Assembly: GCF_001905725.1 (NCBI RefSeq)
Contig: NZ_LIWB01000008.1
Location: forward strand, 136,491 to 200,490
Reading direction: 5' to 3'
Source: Streptomyces sp. CB02400
GTDB taxonomy: Bacteria > Actinomycetota > Actinomycetes > Streptomycetales > Streptomycetaceae
DNA: 64,000 bases
Positions 34,124 through 43,273 of this stretch are shown here, one piece after another; positions within the stretch are counted from its first letter, which is position 1, and the number at the start of each line of letters is the position of its first letter. A model generated the notes under the pieces. It had not been told where the DNA came from and ran no database searches. It was given only the letters and a program-made list of their open reading frames with translations. Made by a program: the position numbers and the translations under genes.

Positions 34124-35068
34124 TCAGGCCACCCGCCGCGCCTGGTACTCCGCGATCTCCGCCATCGGCGGCCGTTCCTCCGTGTCCACGGAGTACGTAC
34201 GGGGTTCGAAGTTGTCGCCGGTGCGCTCGAACTGGGTCAGGGACGGGCGGATCAGGTGACCGCGGGCCAGGCGGAGCTGGGCGGTGCGGTAGATCGCGGC
34301 GGCCATCCGGCCGAGGGCCTGGCCGTCCTGGTGGCGGTGCTTGCGGACACCGACGTCCACCTGGGCGAGGGCGTCCAGGCCGACCAGGTGCAGGGCGTCG
34401 ACCAGCATGCCCAGCTCGACGCCGTACCCGACCGGGAACGGGAGCTGTTCCAGCAGGCCCCGGCGGGCCGCGTACTCGCCGCCGAGCGGCTGGACGAAGC
34501 CGGCGAGCTGGGGCCAGTGCATGTTCAGCAGCGGGCGGGCCATCAGCTCCGTGACCCGGCCGCCCTGACCGGCGGCAGAGCCGAGAGGACGGTCGTACAT
34601 GGCCTTGACCAGGTGCACGTCCGGCTCGGTGAGCAGCGGGCCGACGATGCCGGAGACGAAGTCGGAGGAGAACTCCCGCAGATCCGCGTCGACGAAGCAC
34701 ACGATGTCGCCGCGGGTGACCAGCAGGGAGCGCCACAGCACCTCGCCCTTGCCGGGCACCGCCGGTATCCGGGGCAGGATCGCGTCCCGGTGCACCACGG
34801 TCGCGCCCGCTGCCGCCGCCACCTCGGCCGTGCGGTCGGTCGAGCCCGAGTCGACCACCACCACCTCGTCGACCAGCGGGACCTGGAGCACCAGGTCGTG
34901 CCGGATCACCGAGACGATCTCGCCGACCGTCGCCTCCTCGTCGAGCGCGGGCAGCACCACGCTGACCGTCTGTCCCGTGGCACGTTTCGCCGCCAGGATC
35001 CGGTGGAGCGGGCGGTCGGCCACGGACCAGGAACGGTCGATCAGCCAGCGCTCGACTTCTTCCAGCAC
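34124..35068 (-). CDS. gpgS: Glucosyl-3-phosphoglycerate synthase-like glycosyltransferase (GT81)
   Basis: 314 residues from a GTG preceded by AGGAG. The GT-A fold is clear: VSVVLPALDEEATVGEIVSVIRHDL, VVVDSGSTDRTAEVAAAAGATVVHRD, and the metal-binding DADL in IVCFVDADLREFSSD. QPLGGEYAARRGLLEQLPFPVGYGVELGMLVDAL and the C-terminal basic helices fit GpgS. It would make glucosyl-3-phosphoglycerate, precursor of glucosylglycerate, a solute used under salt or nitrogen stress. Its closeness to otsAB fits a compatible-solute role. The phosphatase gpgP is not adjacent. Confidence 0.85.
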   Translation of the reverse strand: MLEEVERWLIDRSWSVADRPLHRILAAKRATGQTVSVVLPALDEEATVGEIVSVIRHDLVLQVPLVDEVVVVDSGSTDRTAEVAAAAGATVVHRDAILPRIPAVPGKGEVLWRSLLVTRGDIVCFVDADLREFSSDFVSGIVGPLLTEPDVHLVKAMYDRPLGSAAGQGGRVTELMARPLLNMHWPQLAGFVQPLGGEYAARRGLLEQLPFPVGYGVELGMLVDALHLVGLDALAQVDVGVRKHRHQDGQALGRMAAAIYRTAQLRLARGHLIRPSLTQFERTGDNFEPRTYSVDTEERPPMAEIAEYQARRVA

Positions 35069-35210
35069 GGTCCCGGACTCCTCACTGGCCTGTGATCCAT
35101 CTCGCGGTGCGGACGACTATCTCAACCATGCAGGCCTTCGGTTACAGTCTTGAGCAACGCCGATGGCCACCGCATGCCGGGGTCACCGCGCGGACGACAA
35201 CTGAACACCG

Positions 35211-35354
35211 CTCATCCAGAGGGGCAGAGGGATACGGCCCGATGAAGCCCCGGCAACCCTCCAGTCGGTTCTTGTCACACGGACGTGGCGAGGCTCCCGG
35301 CTAGGGAAGGTGCCAAATCCGTCTCACGGCGAGGTGCGTCGTGAGGAAGATGAG
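35211..35354 (+). promoter_or_regulatory. SAM-I (S-box) riboswitch
   Basis: P1 is CTCATC (35211-35216) with GATGAG (35349-35354). Inside are the invariant parts: AGAGGGATACGGCCCGATGA, the CCCCGGCAACCCTCC stretch (P2 with its kink-turn and pseudoknot partner), and the later AGGGAAGGTGCCAAATCC join of P3/P4. The 3' strand of P1 runs directly into the GAGGAGAAAGGG Shine-Dalgarno region of the next gene. SAM-stabilised P1 should therefore hide the ribosome-binding site without a separate expression platform. Confidence 0.93.
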
Positions 35355-35373
35355 GAGAAAGGGCCTCGCCTCC

Positions 35374-36660
35374 ATGGCTGTGCAGACTGTTGCAAGCACC
35401 ACCGATTCCGCTGTAGACCTCGGCCCTGCCGCGGCGCTCTCCTGCCGCGAATGCGGACACCGCGTACCCCTCGGCCCGGTCTTCGCCTGCGAGGAGTGTT
35501 TCGGCCCGCTGGAGATCGCGTACGACTTCTCGGCCTACGACACCGAGGAGCTCCGCAAGCGGATCGAAGCGGGACCCGCGAACATCTGGCGCTACGCGCC
35601 GCTGCTGCCCGTCCCGGCGGACGTGGCGACCAAGCCGAACCTGAACCCCGGCTGGACCAAGCTCGTCCAGGCCGACAACCTCGCGCGTGAGCTGGGCGTC
35701 GACGCCGGCAAGCTGTTCGTCAAGGACGACTCCGGCAACCCGACGCACTCCTTCAAGGACCGCGTCGTCGCCCAGGCCATCGAGGCCGCCCGCGCCTTCG
35801 GCTTCACCACCCTCTCCTGCTCCTCCACCGGCAACCTCGCCGGCGCCGTCGGTGCCGCCGCGGCCCGCGCCGGCTTCCGGTCCTGCGTGTTCATCCCGCA
35901 CGACCTGGAGCAGGGCAAGGTCGTCATGGCCGCCGTCTACGGCGGTGAACTCGTCGGCATCGAGGGCAACTACGACGACGTGAACCGCTTCTGCTCCGAG
36001 CTGATCGGCGACCCGGCCGGCGAGGGCTGGGGCTTCGTCAACGTCAACCTGCGGCCGTACTACGCGGAGGGGTCCAAGACCCTCGCGTACGAGATCTGCG
36101 AGCAGCTCGGCTGGCGGCTCCCGGACCAGATCGTGATCCCGATCGCCTCCGGCTCCCAGCTCACGAAGATCGACAAGGGGCTGCAGGAGCTGATCAAGCT
36201 CGGGCTGGTCGAGGACAAGCCGTACAAGATCTTCGGGGCGCAGGCCGAGGGGTGCTCGCCGGTGTCCACCGCGTACAAGGCGGGGCACGACGTCGTACGT
36301 CCGCAGAAGCCGGACACGATCGCCAAGTCGCTGGCGATCGGGAACCCGGCGGACGGGCCGTACGTGCTGGACATCGCCCGTCGGACGGGCGGGGCGGTGG
36401 AGGACGTCACGGACGAGCAGATCGTTGACGCGATCAAGTTGCTCGCTCGGAGCGAGGGGATCTTCGCGGAGACCGCGGGGGGTGTGACCGTGGGGGTCAC
36501 CAAGAAGCTGCTTGAGAGCGGGGCGCTCGACCCGTCTTCGACCACCGTGGTGCTCAACACGGGTGATGGTCTGAAGACGTTGGACGCGGTGGCCGGCACC
36601 GGGTTGACTGCGACGATCCGTCCCAGTCTGGAGTCGTTCCGTGAGGCCGGGCTCGTCTAG
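35374..36660 (+). CDS. ThrC-family PLP enzyme, probable O-phosphohomoserine-dependent homocysteine synthase
   Basis: 428 residues from the ATG at 35374. An N-terminal zinc ribbon (C24, C27, C39, C42) precedes a threonine-synthase fold: SGNPTHSFKDR with K128 as the PLP lysine, then LSCSSTGNLAGAVGAAAA for the phosphate cup. Similarity alone says threonine synthase. The SAM riboswitch in front and the GG-ending MoaD/ThiS-like carrier behind point to sulfur assimilation. The likely reaction is O-phosphohomoserine plus a thiocarboxylated carrier giving homocysteine. I recall such a ThrC-homologue route being reported in Streptomyces, where true thrC sits with hom and thrB. If wrong, it is a SAM-regulated second threonine synthase. 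Confidence 0.8.
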   Translation: MAVQTVASTTDSAVDLGPAAALSCRECGHRVPLGPVFACEECFGPLEIAYDFSAYDTEELRKRIEAGPANIWRYAPLLPVPADVATKPNLNPGWTKLVQADNLARELGVDAGKLFVKDDSGNPTHSFKDRVVAQAIEAARAFGFTTLSCSSTGNLAGAVGAAAARAGFRSCVFIPHDLEQGKVVMAAVYGGELVGIEGNYDDVNRFCSELIGDPAGEGWGFVNVNLRPYYAEGSKTLAYEICEQLGWRLPDQIVIPIASGSQLTKIDKGLQELIKLGLVEDKPYKIFGAQAEGCSPVSTAYKAGHDVVRPQKPDTIAKSLAIGNPADGPYVLDIARRTGGAVEDVTDEQIVDAIKLLARSEGIFAETAGGVTVGVTKKLLESGALDPSSTTVVLNTGDGLKTLDAVAGTGLTATIRPSLESFREAGLV

Positions 36661-36696
36661 GGGTCCTTTTCACCGTTCTCGTCCGCGGGCCGGTGG

Positions 36697-36727
36697 GGGC
36701 TGGTCGCGCAGTTCCCCGCGCCCCTGG
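36697..36727. repeat. Dispersed intergenic repeat family 2
   Basis: GGGGCTGGTCGCGCAGTTCC continuing into CCGCGCCCCT, between the ThrC-like gene and the sulfur-carrier gene. No clear terminator lies between them, so the two may be co-transcribed. Confidence 0.65.
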
Positions 36728-36753
36728 GCAAGTCATCTGACCGGAGGTTTGTC

Positions 36754-37029
36754 GTGAGCGTTACTGTTCGGATTCCTACCATTCTGCGTACCTACACCGG
36801 TGGGCAGGCCGAGGTTGCCGCCGAGGGGGCCACCCTCGGCGAGGTCATCCAGGACCTGGAGAAGAACCACACCGGGATCGCCGCCCGGGTGCTGGACGAC
36901 CAGGGTAAGTTGCGGCGGTTCGTGAACGTCTACGTCAATGATGACGACGTGCGGTTCGAGCAGGGGCTCGAGACGGCCACCCCGGACGGGGCCGGCGTGT
37001 CGATCATTCCGGCGGTGGCCGGCGGCTGA
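36754..37029 (+). CDS. MoaD/ThiS-family sulfur-carrier protein
   Basis: 91 residues from a GTG with GGAGG before it. The beta-grasp fold VTVRIPTILRTYTGGQAEVAAEGATLGEVIQDLEKNHTGI...RRFVNVYVNDDDVR ends in IIPAVAGG. The C-terminal Gly-Gly is needed for adenylation and thiocarboxylate formation. It resembles mycobacterial CysO, the sulfur donor for cysteine. Placed after the SAM-switched ThrC-like gene, it is the likely sulfur donor for that enzyme. The activating E1-like (MoeB/MoeZ) and the protease are not in the window. Confidence 0.88.
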   Translation: MSVTVRIPTILRTYTGGQAEVAAEGATLGEVIQDLEKNHTGIAARVLDDQGKLRRFVNVYVNDDDVRFEQGLETATPDGAGVSIIPAVAGG

Positions 37030-37048
37030 TCATTACCTTCGGTAATGA
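37030..37048 (+). terminator. Hairpin directly after the sulfur-carrier stop
   Basis: A perfect 8-bp stem TCATTACC/GGTAATGA with a TTC loop, starting at the base after the stop codon. Confidence 0.6.
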
Positions 37049-37070
37049 CGGTTACCGAGCGTTTGGGATT

Positions 37071-37103
37071 TTGCCCCCTCCGTGAGAGAAGCGGAGGGGG
37101 CAA
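37071..37103 (+). terminator. Second hairpin, probable terminator
   Basis: A perfect 12-bp stem (37071-37082 with 37092-37103) and a 9-nt purine-rich loop. Confidence 0.8.
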
Positions 37104-37459
37104 TTCCATGGGGTTGAGCGCGGTAGAGTTGGGGAACGCGCTCCCGATCCACTGATCGGAAACACTGAATTCCTGCCGCAGGCCCGACTGGATGTAGCCA
37201 AAGTATGGGCACCTTTCGCGGCATTTGTGACCTTTGCGCGGCCCGACTTGCCCTGGATTAGGGCGAATTCTCGCCACATTCCGGACCGGCGTCGTCCAGA
37301 TTTCTCGTCCGATTGACCTGTTGCAGACGGCAGTTGGACAGATACATTCAGCCGCGGTCGACGCGTTCCGGCGCACGCCCCCAACCGTTGGGGGGTGAGG
37401 TCTGACCCGGATCCGCGAAGTGTGGATCTGTGCAAGGGCCAGTAATAGGGGAGTTAGGC

Positions 37460-37663
37460 ATGGCTCAGGGCACCGTCAAGTGGTTCAACGCGGAGAAGGG
37501 GTACGGCTTCATCGCGGTCGACGGTGGTGCGGATGTTTTCGTCCACTACAGCGCGATCCAGATGGACGGCTACCGCACCCTCGAAGAAGGCCAGCGGGTC
37601 GAGTTCGAGATCTCGCAGGGTCAGAAGGGCCCACAGGCCGACATGGTTCGTCTCAGCGCCTGA
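37460..37663 (+). CDS. csp: Cold-shock domain protein
   Basis: 67 residues. The RNP1 and RNP2 motifs are KGYGFIAV and DVFVHYSAI in a single cold-shock domain ([18 protein letters not shown]...). It is a nucleic-acid chaperone that melts RNA structures, and one of several Streptomyces CspA paralogues. TAGGGGAG lies before the ATG, and a terminator follows at 37696. Confidence 0.95.
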   Translation: MAQGTVKWFNAEKGYGFIAVDGGADVFVHYSAIQMDGYRTLEEGQRVEFEISQGQKGPQADMVRLSA

Positions 37664-37695
37664 ACGCGCTACCAGCCGCAAGTATCTTCTGCCGA

Positions 37696-37731
37696 CGAAG
37701 GGCCCGCACCTCCCGGGGTGCGGGCCCTTCG
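37696..37731 (+). terminator. Cold-shock gene terminator
   Basis: A perfect 15-bp stem (37696-37710 with 37717-37731) and a 6-nt loop, 33 bp after the stop. Confidence 0.9.
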
Positions 37732-37798
37732 CCGTGCCCACGCGCGGCCGAGCGGTGTTCGCGTGCGGCCGAGCGCCCCCGTGTACTCCCCATGGGCG

Positions 37799-37861
37799 CT
37801 TGCACTCGCATGGGTCGAGTGCTAATCATTGGCGTTAGCACTCTGAAGGTGAGAGTGACAA
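37799..37861 (+). promoter_or_regulatory. Two tandem CIRCE (HrcA) operators upstream of groEL2
   Basis: CIRCE 1 (37799-37825) has a 9-nt spacer, left arm matching TTAGCACTC in 7 of 9 and right arm GAGTGCTAA exact. CIRCE 2 (37835-37861) has left arm TTAGCACTC exact, a 9-nt spacer, and right arm matching in 7 of 9. Centres are 36 bp apart. HrcA bound here would repress groEL2 until heat shock. Confidence 0.92.
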
Positions 37862-37880
37862 CGAAGGACCGGGTCGGTGA

Positions 37881-39611
<1,731 letters not shown>

Positions 39612-39644
39612 TCCCTCCGAGGATCGGATCCGTCCGTCGTACGA

Positions 39645-39688
39645 CCGAGGGCGGCATCCCCTGTTCCGACAGGGGGTGCCGCCCTCGG
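39645..39688. terminator. groEL2 terminator
   Basis: A 20-bp stem with one G-T pair (39645-39664 with 39669-39688) and a TCCG tetraloop. It is shared with the convergent hypothetical gene ending at 39694. Confidence 0.92.
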
Positions 39689-39693
39689 GCGTT

Positions 39694-40053
39694 TCAGGCG
39701 GCGCACCACGGCACGCGGCAGACGTGCGGTGACGCGCCCTGCGGGCACAGGCCCCGCAGCACCGCCTTGCGGACCGCCCGCCAGGTCCGCAGCGAGCACA
39801 CCAGGCGGACGCGCAGCTCGACCGGTTCCCGTGCGCCGCCGCTTTGGCCCGGGTGCTCCCAGGCCCACTGTTCCGCCAGGTGGTCGTAGAGGTCGGCGGT
39901 CGTCATCCCGCTGCCGGGCAGGGTGCGCAGGACGGACCGTTCGACGAGCCGGGCACCCTGTGACGCCGCCACGGCCCCGTCGACGAGCGAGCCGGCCCAC
40001 GCCAGCCCTTCCTCGTCCGCGTACAGGCCGAAGCGCAGGTGGCGTGTTCTCAT
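39694..40053 (-). CDS. Hypothetical protein with C-terminal cysteine cluster
   Basis: 119 residues. It has no signal or membrane segment. The N-terminal half has a strand-helix pattern (RTRHLRFGLYADEEGLAWAGSLVDGAVAASQGARL), and the C terminus has four cysteines in LVCSL, LRGLC, PHVC and VPWC that may bind metal. The codon pattern is normal for the genome. I do not recognise a family, and the ribosome-binding site before the ATG is weak. Confidence 0.6.
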   Translation of the reverse strand: MRTRHLRFGLYADEEGLAWAGSLVDGAVAASQGARLVERSVLRTLPGSGMTTADLYDHLAEQWAWEHPGQSGGAREPVELRVRLVCSLRTWRAVRKAVLRGLCPQGASPHVCRVPWCAA

Positions 40054-40154
40054 CGGGCGACCGTACCCGGTGCGCGGGAAGGCGTCCCGTGTCCGGAGTC
40101 ACACCTGTGTCCCGAGGGGAATTCCTCTTCCCGCTTCCCGGTTGGTGCCGGACG

Positions 40155-40167
40155 TGCATTTAATGCA
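40155..40167. promoter_or_regulatory. A+T-rich dyad before the old yellow enzyme gene
   Basis: TGCATTTAATGCA is a perfect 5-bp dyad around TTA, 43 bp before the GTG, in an otherwise G+C-rich region. It is a possible operator for an unknown repressor. Confidence 0.4.
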
Positions 40168-40209
40168 TGCGCACATACTGACCGGTATTCGAAGCAGAGG
40201 AGCCCCCGC

Positions 40210-41340
40210 GTGACCGTCACCTCCCCGGACACCGCCGCCCGAGCCGCCGGGATCCTCTCCCGGCCCGTCACGATCAACGGCCTGACCGTCCCCAACCGCA
40301 TCGCCATGGCGCCGATGACCCGGATGTTCTCGCCGGGCGGTGTGCCCGGTGAGGACGTGGTGTCGTACTACTCGCGTCGCGCCGCGGCCGGTGTCGGGCT
40401 GATCGTCACCGAGGGGACGTACGTGGGGCACGAGTCGGCCGGGCTGAGCGACCGGGTGCCGCGGTTCCACGGGGAGGAGCAGCTCGCGGGCTGGGCGAAG
40501 GTCGCCGAGGCGGTGCACGCGGCGGGCGGCACGATCGTGCCGCAGCTCTGGCACATCGGCATGGTCCGCGAGCAGGGCCAGGCGCCGTATCCGGAGGCTC
40601 CGGCGGTCGGTCCGTCCGGGGTGCGCACGGACGGCACCGAGGGCAAGGGCGAGGCGATGACGCAGACCGACATCGACGCCGTCGTCGCCGCGTTCGCCCA
40701 GGCCGCCGCCGACGCCGAGCGCATCGGTTTCGACGGCGTGGAGCTGCACGGCGCCCACGGCTACCTCATCGACCAGTTCCTGTGGTCCGGCACCAACCGC
40801 CGTACCGACGCCTACGGCGGTGACCCGGTGGCCCGTGCGCGGTTCGCGGCGGAGATCGTGGCGGCGGTGCGCGCCGCCGTGTCGCCCGAGTTCCCGGTGA
40901 TCTTCCGCTACTCGCAGTGGAAGCAGGACGCCTACAACGCCCGGCTCGCCGGGACGCCCCAGGAGCTGGAGGCGATCCTCGCCCCGCTCGCCGCGGCCGG
41001 TGTCGACGCCTTCCACGCGTCCACGCGCCGCTACTGGCTGCCGGAGTTCGAGGACTCCGACCTCAACCTGGCCGGCTGGACGAAGAAGCTGACCGGCAGG
41101 CCCGCCATCACCGTCGGCTCCGTCGGTCTGAACGGCGAGTTCCTCAAGGCCTTCCAGGGACAGGGCGCCGAGCTGGGCGGCATCGACAACCTGCTCGACC
41201 GGATGGAGCGGGACGAGTTCGACCTCGTCGCCGTGGGCCGCGCGCTGCTCCAGGACCCGAACTGGGCGGCCAAGGTGCTGGCCGGCCGCTTCGACGAGCT
41301 GACGCCGTACGACCCGGCGTCCATGCAGACCCTGAGCTGA
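40210..41340 (+). CDS. NADH:flavin oxidoreductase (old yellow enzyme family)
   Basis: 376 residues from a GTG with GCAGAGGAG before it. The FMN-binding TIM barrel is clear: LSRPVTINGLTVPNRIAMAPMTRMFS, IVPQLWHIG, and FDGVELHGAHGYLIDQFLWSGTNRRTDAYGGD, which carries the HGAH active-site histidines. ITVGSVGL and LVAVGRALLQDPNWAAKV bind FMN phosphate. It likely reduces alpha,beta-unsaturated carbonyls or other electrophiles. Its last codons (DELTPYDPASMQTLS) are the first of three tandem DNA repeats running past the stop. Confidence 0.9.
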   Translation: MTVTSPDTAARAAGILSRPVTINGLTVPNRIAMAPMTRMFSPGGVPGEDVVSYYSRRAAAGVGLIVTEGTYVGHESAGLSDRVPRFHGEEQLAGWAKVAEAVHAAGGTIVPQLWHIGMVREQGQAPYPEAPAVGPSGVRTDGTEGKGEAMTQTDIDAVVAAFAQAAADAERIGFDGVELHGAHGYLIDQFLWSGTNRRTDAYGGDPVARARFAAEIVAAVRAAVSPEFPVIFRYSQWKQDAYNARLAGTPQELEAILAPLAAAGVDAFHASTRRYWLPEFEDSDLNLAGWTKKLTGRPAITVGSVGLNGEFLKAFQGQGAELGGIDNLLDRMERDEFDLVAVGRALLQDPNWAAKVLAGRFDELTPYDPASMQTLS

Positions 41341-41410
41341 CGCCGTACGGGCCGACGTCCCCTGCGGACGCCGAGCTGACACCGTACGACCCGGCGTCCC
41401 TGCGGACGCC
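41296..41410. repeat. Three tandem 38-39-bp repeats across the old yellow enzyme stop codon
   Basis: Units begin GAGCTGA(C)(G/A)CCGTACG at 41296, 41334 and 41373, with lengths 38, 39 and 38. Unit 1 is coding; units 2 and 3 lie beyond the stop in another frame and still spell ELTPY-like peptides. Confidence 0.75.
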
Positions 41411-41478
41411 GAGCCGAGCCGGCGGATGGCGCTCCCGGACGCGGGGGCGCCATCCGCTTGTCACCCCGTTTTTAATTT

Positions 41479-41532
41479 GCTTAAGTCAATCAATCGCCTT
41501 AAAGTTGCCTGAGTCAAGTATTGGCCTGAGTC
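41479..41532 (+). promoter_or_regulatory. Direct-repeat operator region of the MFS gene
   Basis: GCTTAAGTCAA (41479), GCCTTAAAG (41496), GCCTGAGTCAA (41507) and GCCTGAGTC (41524) form a series of related units in an A+T-rich stretch just before the MFS ribosome-binding site. No regulator gene is adjacent. Confidence 0.5.
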
Positions 41533-41550
41533 CCGACGGAGACCTCCTTC

Positions 41551-43023
41551 ATGTCCGACGCACTCGACCGTTCCCCCACGCCCGGCACCGCCGCGCCGCC
41601 CAAGACCGGTGCCGTGGTGCCCGTACTGGCCTTCGGCGGCATCGTGGTCTCGCTGATGCAGACCCTGGTGATCCCGATCGTGGGGCAACTGCCGCAGTAC
41701 CTGAACGCCTCCGCCGCGGACACCGCCTGGGCCATCACCGCCACCCTGCTCGCCGCCGCCGTCGCCACGCCCGTCATGGGCCGCCTCGGCGACATGTACG
41801 GCAAGCGCCGCATGCTGCTGGTCAGCATGGCCATGCTGGTGGTCGGCTCCGTCGTCGCCGGACTCAGCGACTCCCTGGTCCCGATGATCGTCGGCCGCGC
41901 CCTGCAGGGCCTGTCGTCCGGTGTGATCCCGCTCGGCATCAGCATCCTGCGCGACGAGCTGCCCGCGGAGAAGCTGGGCTCGGCCACCGCGATGATCAGC
42001 GCCTCGCTCGGCGTCGGCGGCGCCCTCGGCCTGCCCATCGCCGCGCTCATCGCCGACAACTTCGACTGGCACATGCTCTTCTGGATCTCGGCCGCGCTGG
42101 GCGTGGTCGCGCTGGTCCTGGTGCTGATCCTCGTACCGGAGTCGAAGGTGCGCACCGGTGGCCGGTTCGACCTGCCCGGCTCGGTCGGCATGGCGGCCGG
42201 ACTGATCTGCCTGCTGCTGGCGATCTCCAAGGGCGGCGACTGGGGCTGGACGAGCGGCACCACCCTCGGCCTGTTCGCGGCGGCCGTCGTGATCCTGGTG
42301 GCCTGGGGCTTCTACGAGCTGCGCAACGACCAGCCGCTGGTGGACCTGCGCAGCACGGCCCGCCCCCAGGTGCTGATCACCAACCTCGCCTCGATCGCCA
42401 TCGGCTTCGCGATGTTCTCGATGTCCCTGGTCATCCCGCAGGTGCTGCAGCTCCCGGAGGAGACCGGCTACGGCCTGGGCCAGTCGCTGCTGGTCGCCGG
42501 TCTGGTCATGGCGCCGTCCGGCCTGGTGATGATGGCGCTGGCCCCGGTCTCCGCGCTCGTCTCCCGCGCCAAGGGCCCGAAGGTGACGCTCATGATCGGT
42601 GCCCTGATCGTGGCCGTCGGGTACGGCCTGAACGTGCTGCTGATGAGCGAGGTCTGGCACTTCGTGCTGGCGTCCTGTGTCATCGGCGCCGGTATCGGCT
42701 TCACCTACGGTGCGATGCCCACGCTGATCATGGGCGCCGTGCCCGCCTCCGAGACGGGGGCCGCCAACGCCCTCAACACCCTCATGCGGTCCATCGGCAC
42801 CTCCGTCGCCAGTGCCGTCGCCGGTGTCGTCCTGGCCCAGATGACCACTCGGTTCGGCGGGTTCGCGCTGCCGTCCGAGGACGCCTTCCGTACGGTTCTG
42901 GCGCTCGGGGTCGGCGCGGCGCTGCTCGGGTTCGTCATCGCCGCGTTCATTCCGCGGCAGCGTGCCGCGGGGGCGGAGGAAGCGGTCGTCACCGGGAGTG
43001 TGCCGGAGCCGTCGAAGGCGTAG
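41551..43023 (+). CDS. MFS drug/metabolite exporter, DHA2 (14-TM) family
   Basis: 490 residues. Motif A is GRLGDMYGKRRMLL after the second helix, motif B lies in IVGRALQGLSSGVIPLGISILRD, and motif C is GVGGALGLPIAALI. Fourteen hydrophobic segments can be counted. DHA2/EmrB proteins expel drugs or metabolites with proton influx. It lies 210 bp after the old yellow enzyme gene and has its own repeat-rich promoter. No TetR or MarR gene is adjacent. Confidence 0.9.
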   Translation: MSDALDRSPTPGTAAPPKTGAVVPVLAFGGIVVSLMQTLVIPIVGQLPQYLNASAADTAWAITATLLAAAVATPVMGRLGDMYGKRRMLLVSMAMLVVGSVVAGLSDSLVPMIVGRALQGLSSGVIPLGISILRDELPAEKLGSATAMISASLGVGGALGLPIAALIADNFDWHMLFWISAALGVVALVLVLILVPESKVRTGGRFDLPGSVGMAAGLICLLLAISKGGDWGWTSGTTLGLFAAAVVILVAWGFYELRNDQPLVDLRSTARPQVLITNLASIAIGFAMFSMSLVIPQVLQLPEETGYGLGQSLLVAGLVMAPSGLVMMALAPVSALVSRAKGPKVTLMIGALIVAVGYGLNVLLMSEVWHFVLASCVIGAGIGFTYGAMPTLIMGAVPASETGAANALNTLMRSIGTSVASAVAGVVLAQMTTRFGGFALPSEDAFRTVLALGVGAALLGFVIAAFIPRQRAAGAEEAVVTGSVPEPSKA

Positions 43024-43046
43024 GGCCGGTCGGCGCCACCGAAGGG

Positions 43047-43081
43047 CGGCCGCCGTCCCGGGAACCCCGAGGCGGCGGCCG
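43047..43081 (+). terminator. Hairpin after the MFS gene
   Basis: A perfect 9-bp stem CGGCCGCCG/CGGCGGCCG (43047-43055 with 43073-43081), extended inward by a G-T and a C-G pair. Confidence 0.6.
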
Positions 43082-43149
43082 TTGCCGTGTCCGGGGTCGT
43101 GGTGGGCCCGGGAGTCGTGGTTGTCCGCGCCGGCCGGATGTCCGGGCCT

Positions 43150-43230
43150 TCTCTCGCCCCCGCCGCCCCTTCCCTTCCCGTCCCTGGGGCTCCGCCCCAG
43201 ACCCCGTGCGCAGTTCCCCGCGCCCCTTCA
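43150..43230. repeat. Family 3 repeat fused to family 2 repeat
   Basis: 43150-43206 matches the left half of the 30763 element (CGCCCCCGCCGCCCCTTCCC then CTGGGGCTCCGCCCCAGACC). It runs directly into a family 2 element (GCGCAGTTCCCCGCGCCCC) at 43208-43230. Confidence 0.7.
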
Positions 43231-43273
43231 GGCCGGACCCCCTTCGCGCCTGTGGCGCGGGGCGGGGTGTTCG

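Larger units (their letters stand above)
37030..37459. other. 430-bp leader region between the sulfur-carrier and cold-shock genes
   Basis: No gene is supported. It starts with two tandem hairpins that end the upstream transcript and continues with a lower-G+C stretch that looks like a long 5' untranslated leader, as is usual for cold-shock genes. A small CCCCCAA/TTGGGGG hairpin lies at 37378-37394, and an ATCC/GGAT pair lies close to the start codon. Confidence 0.55.
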
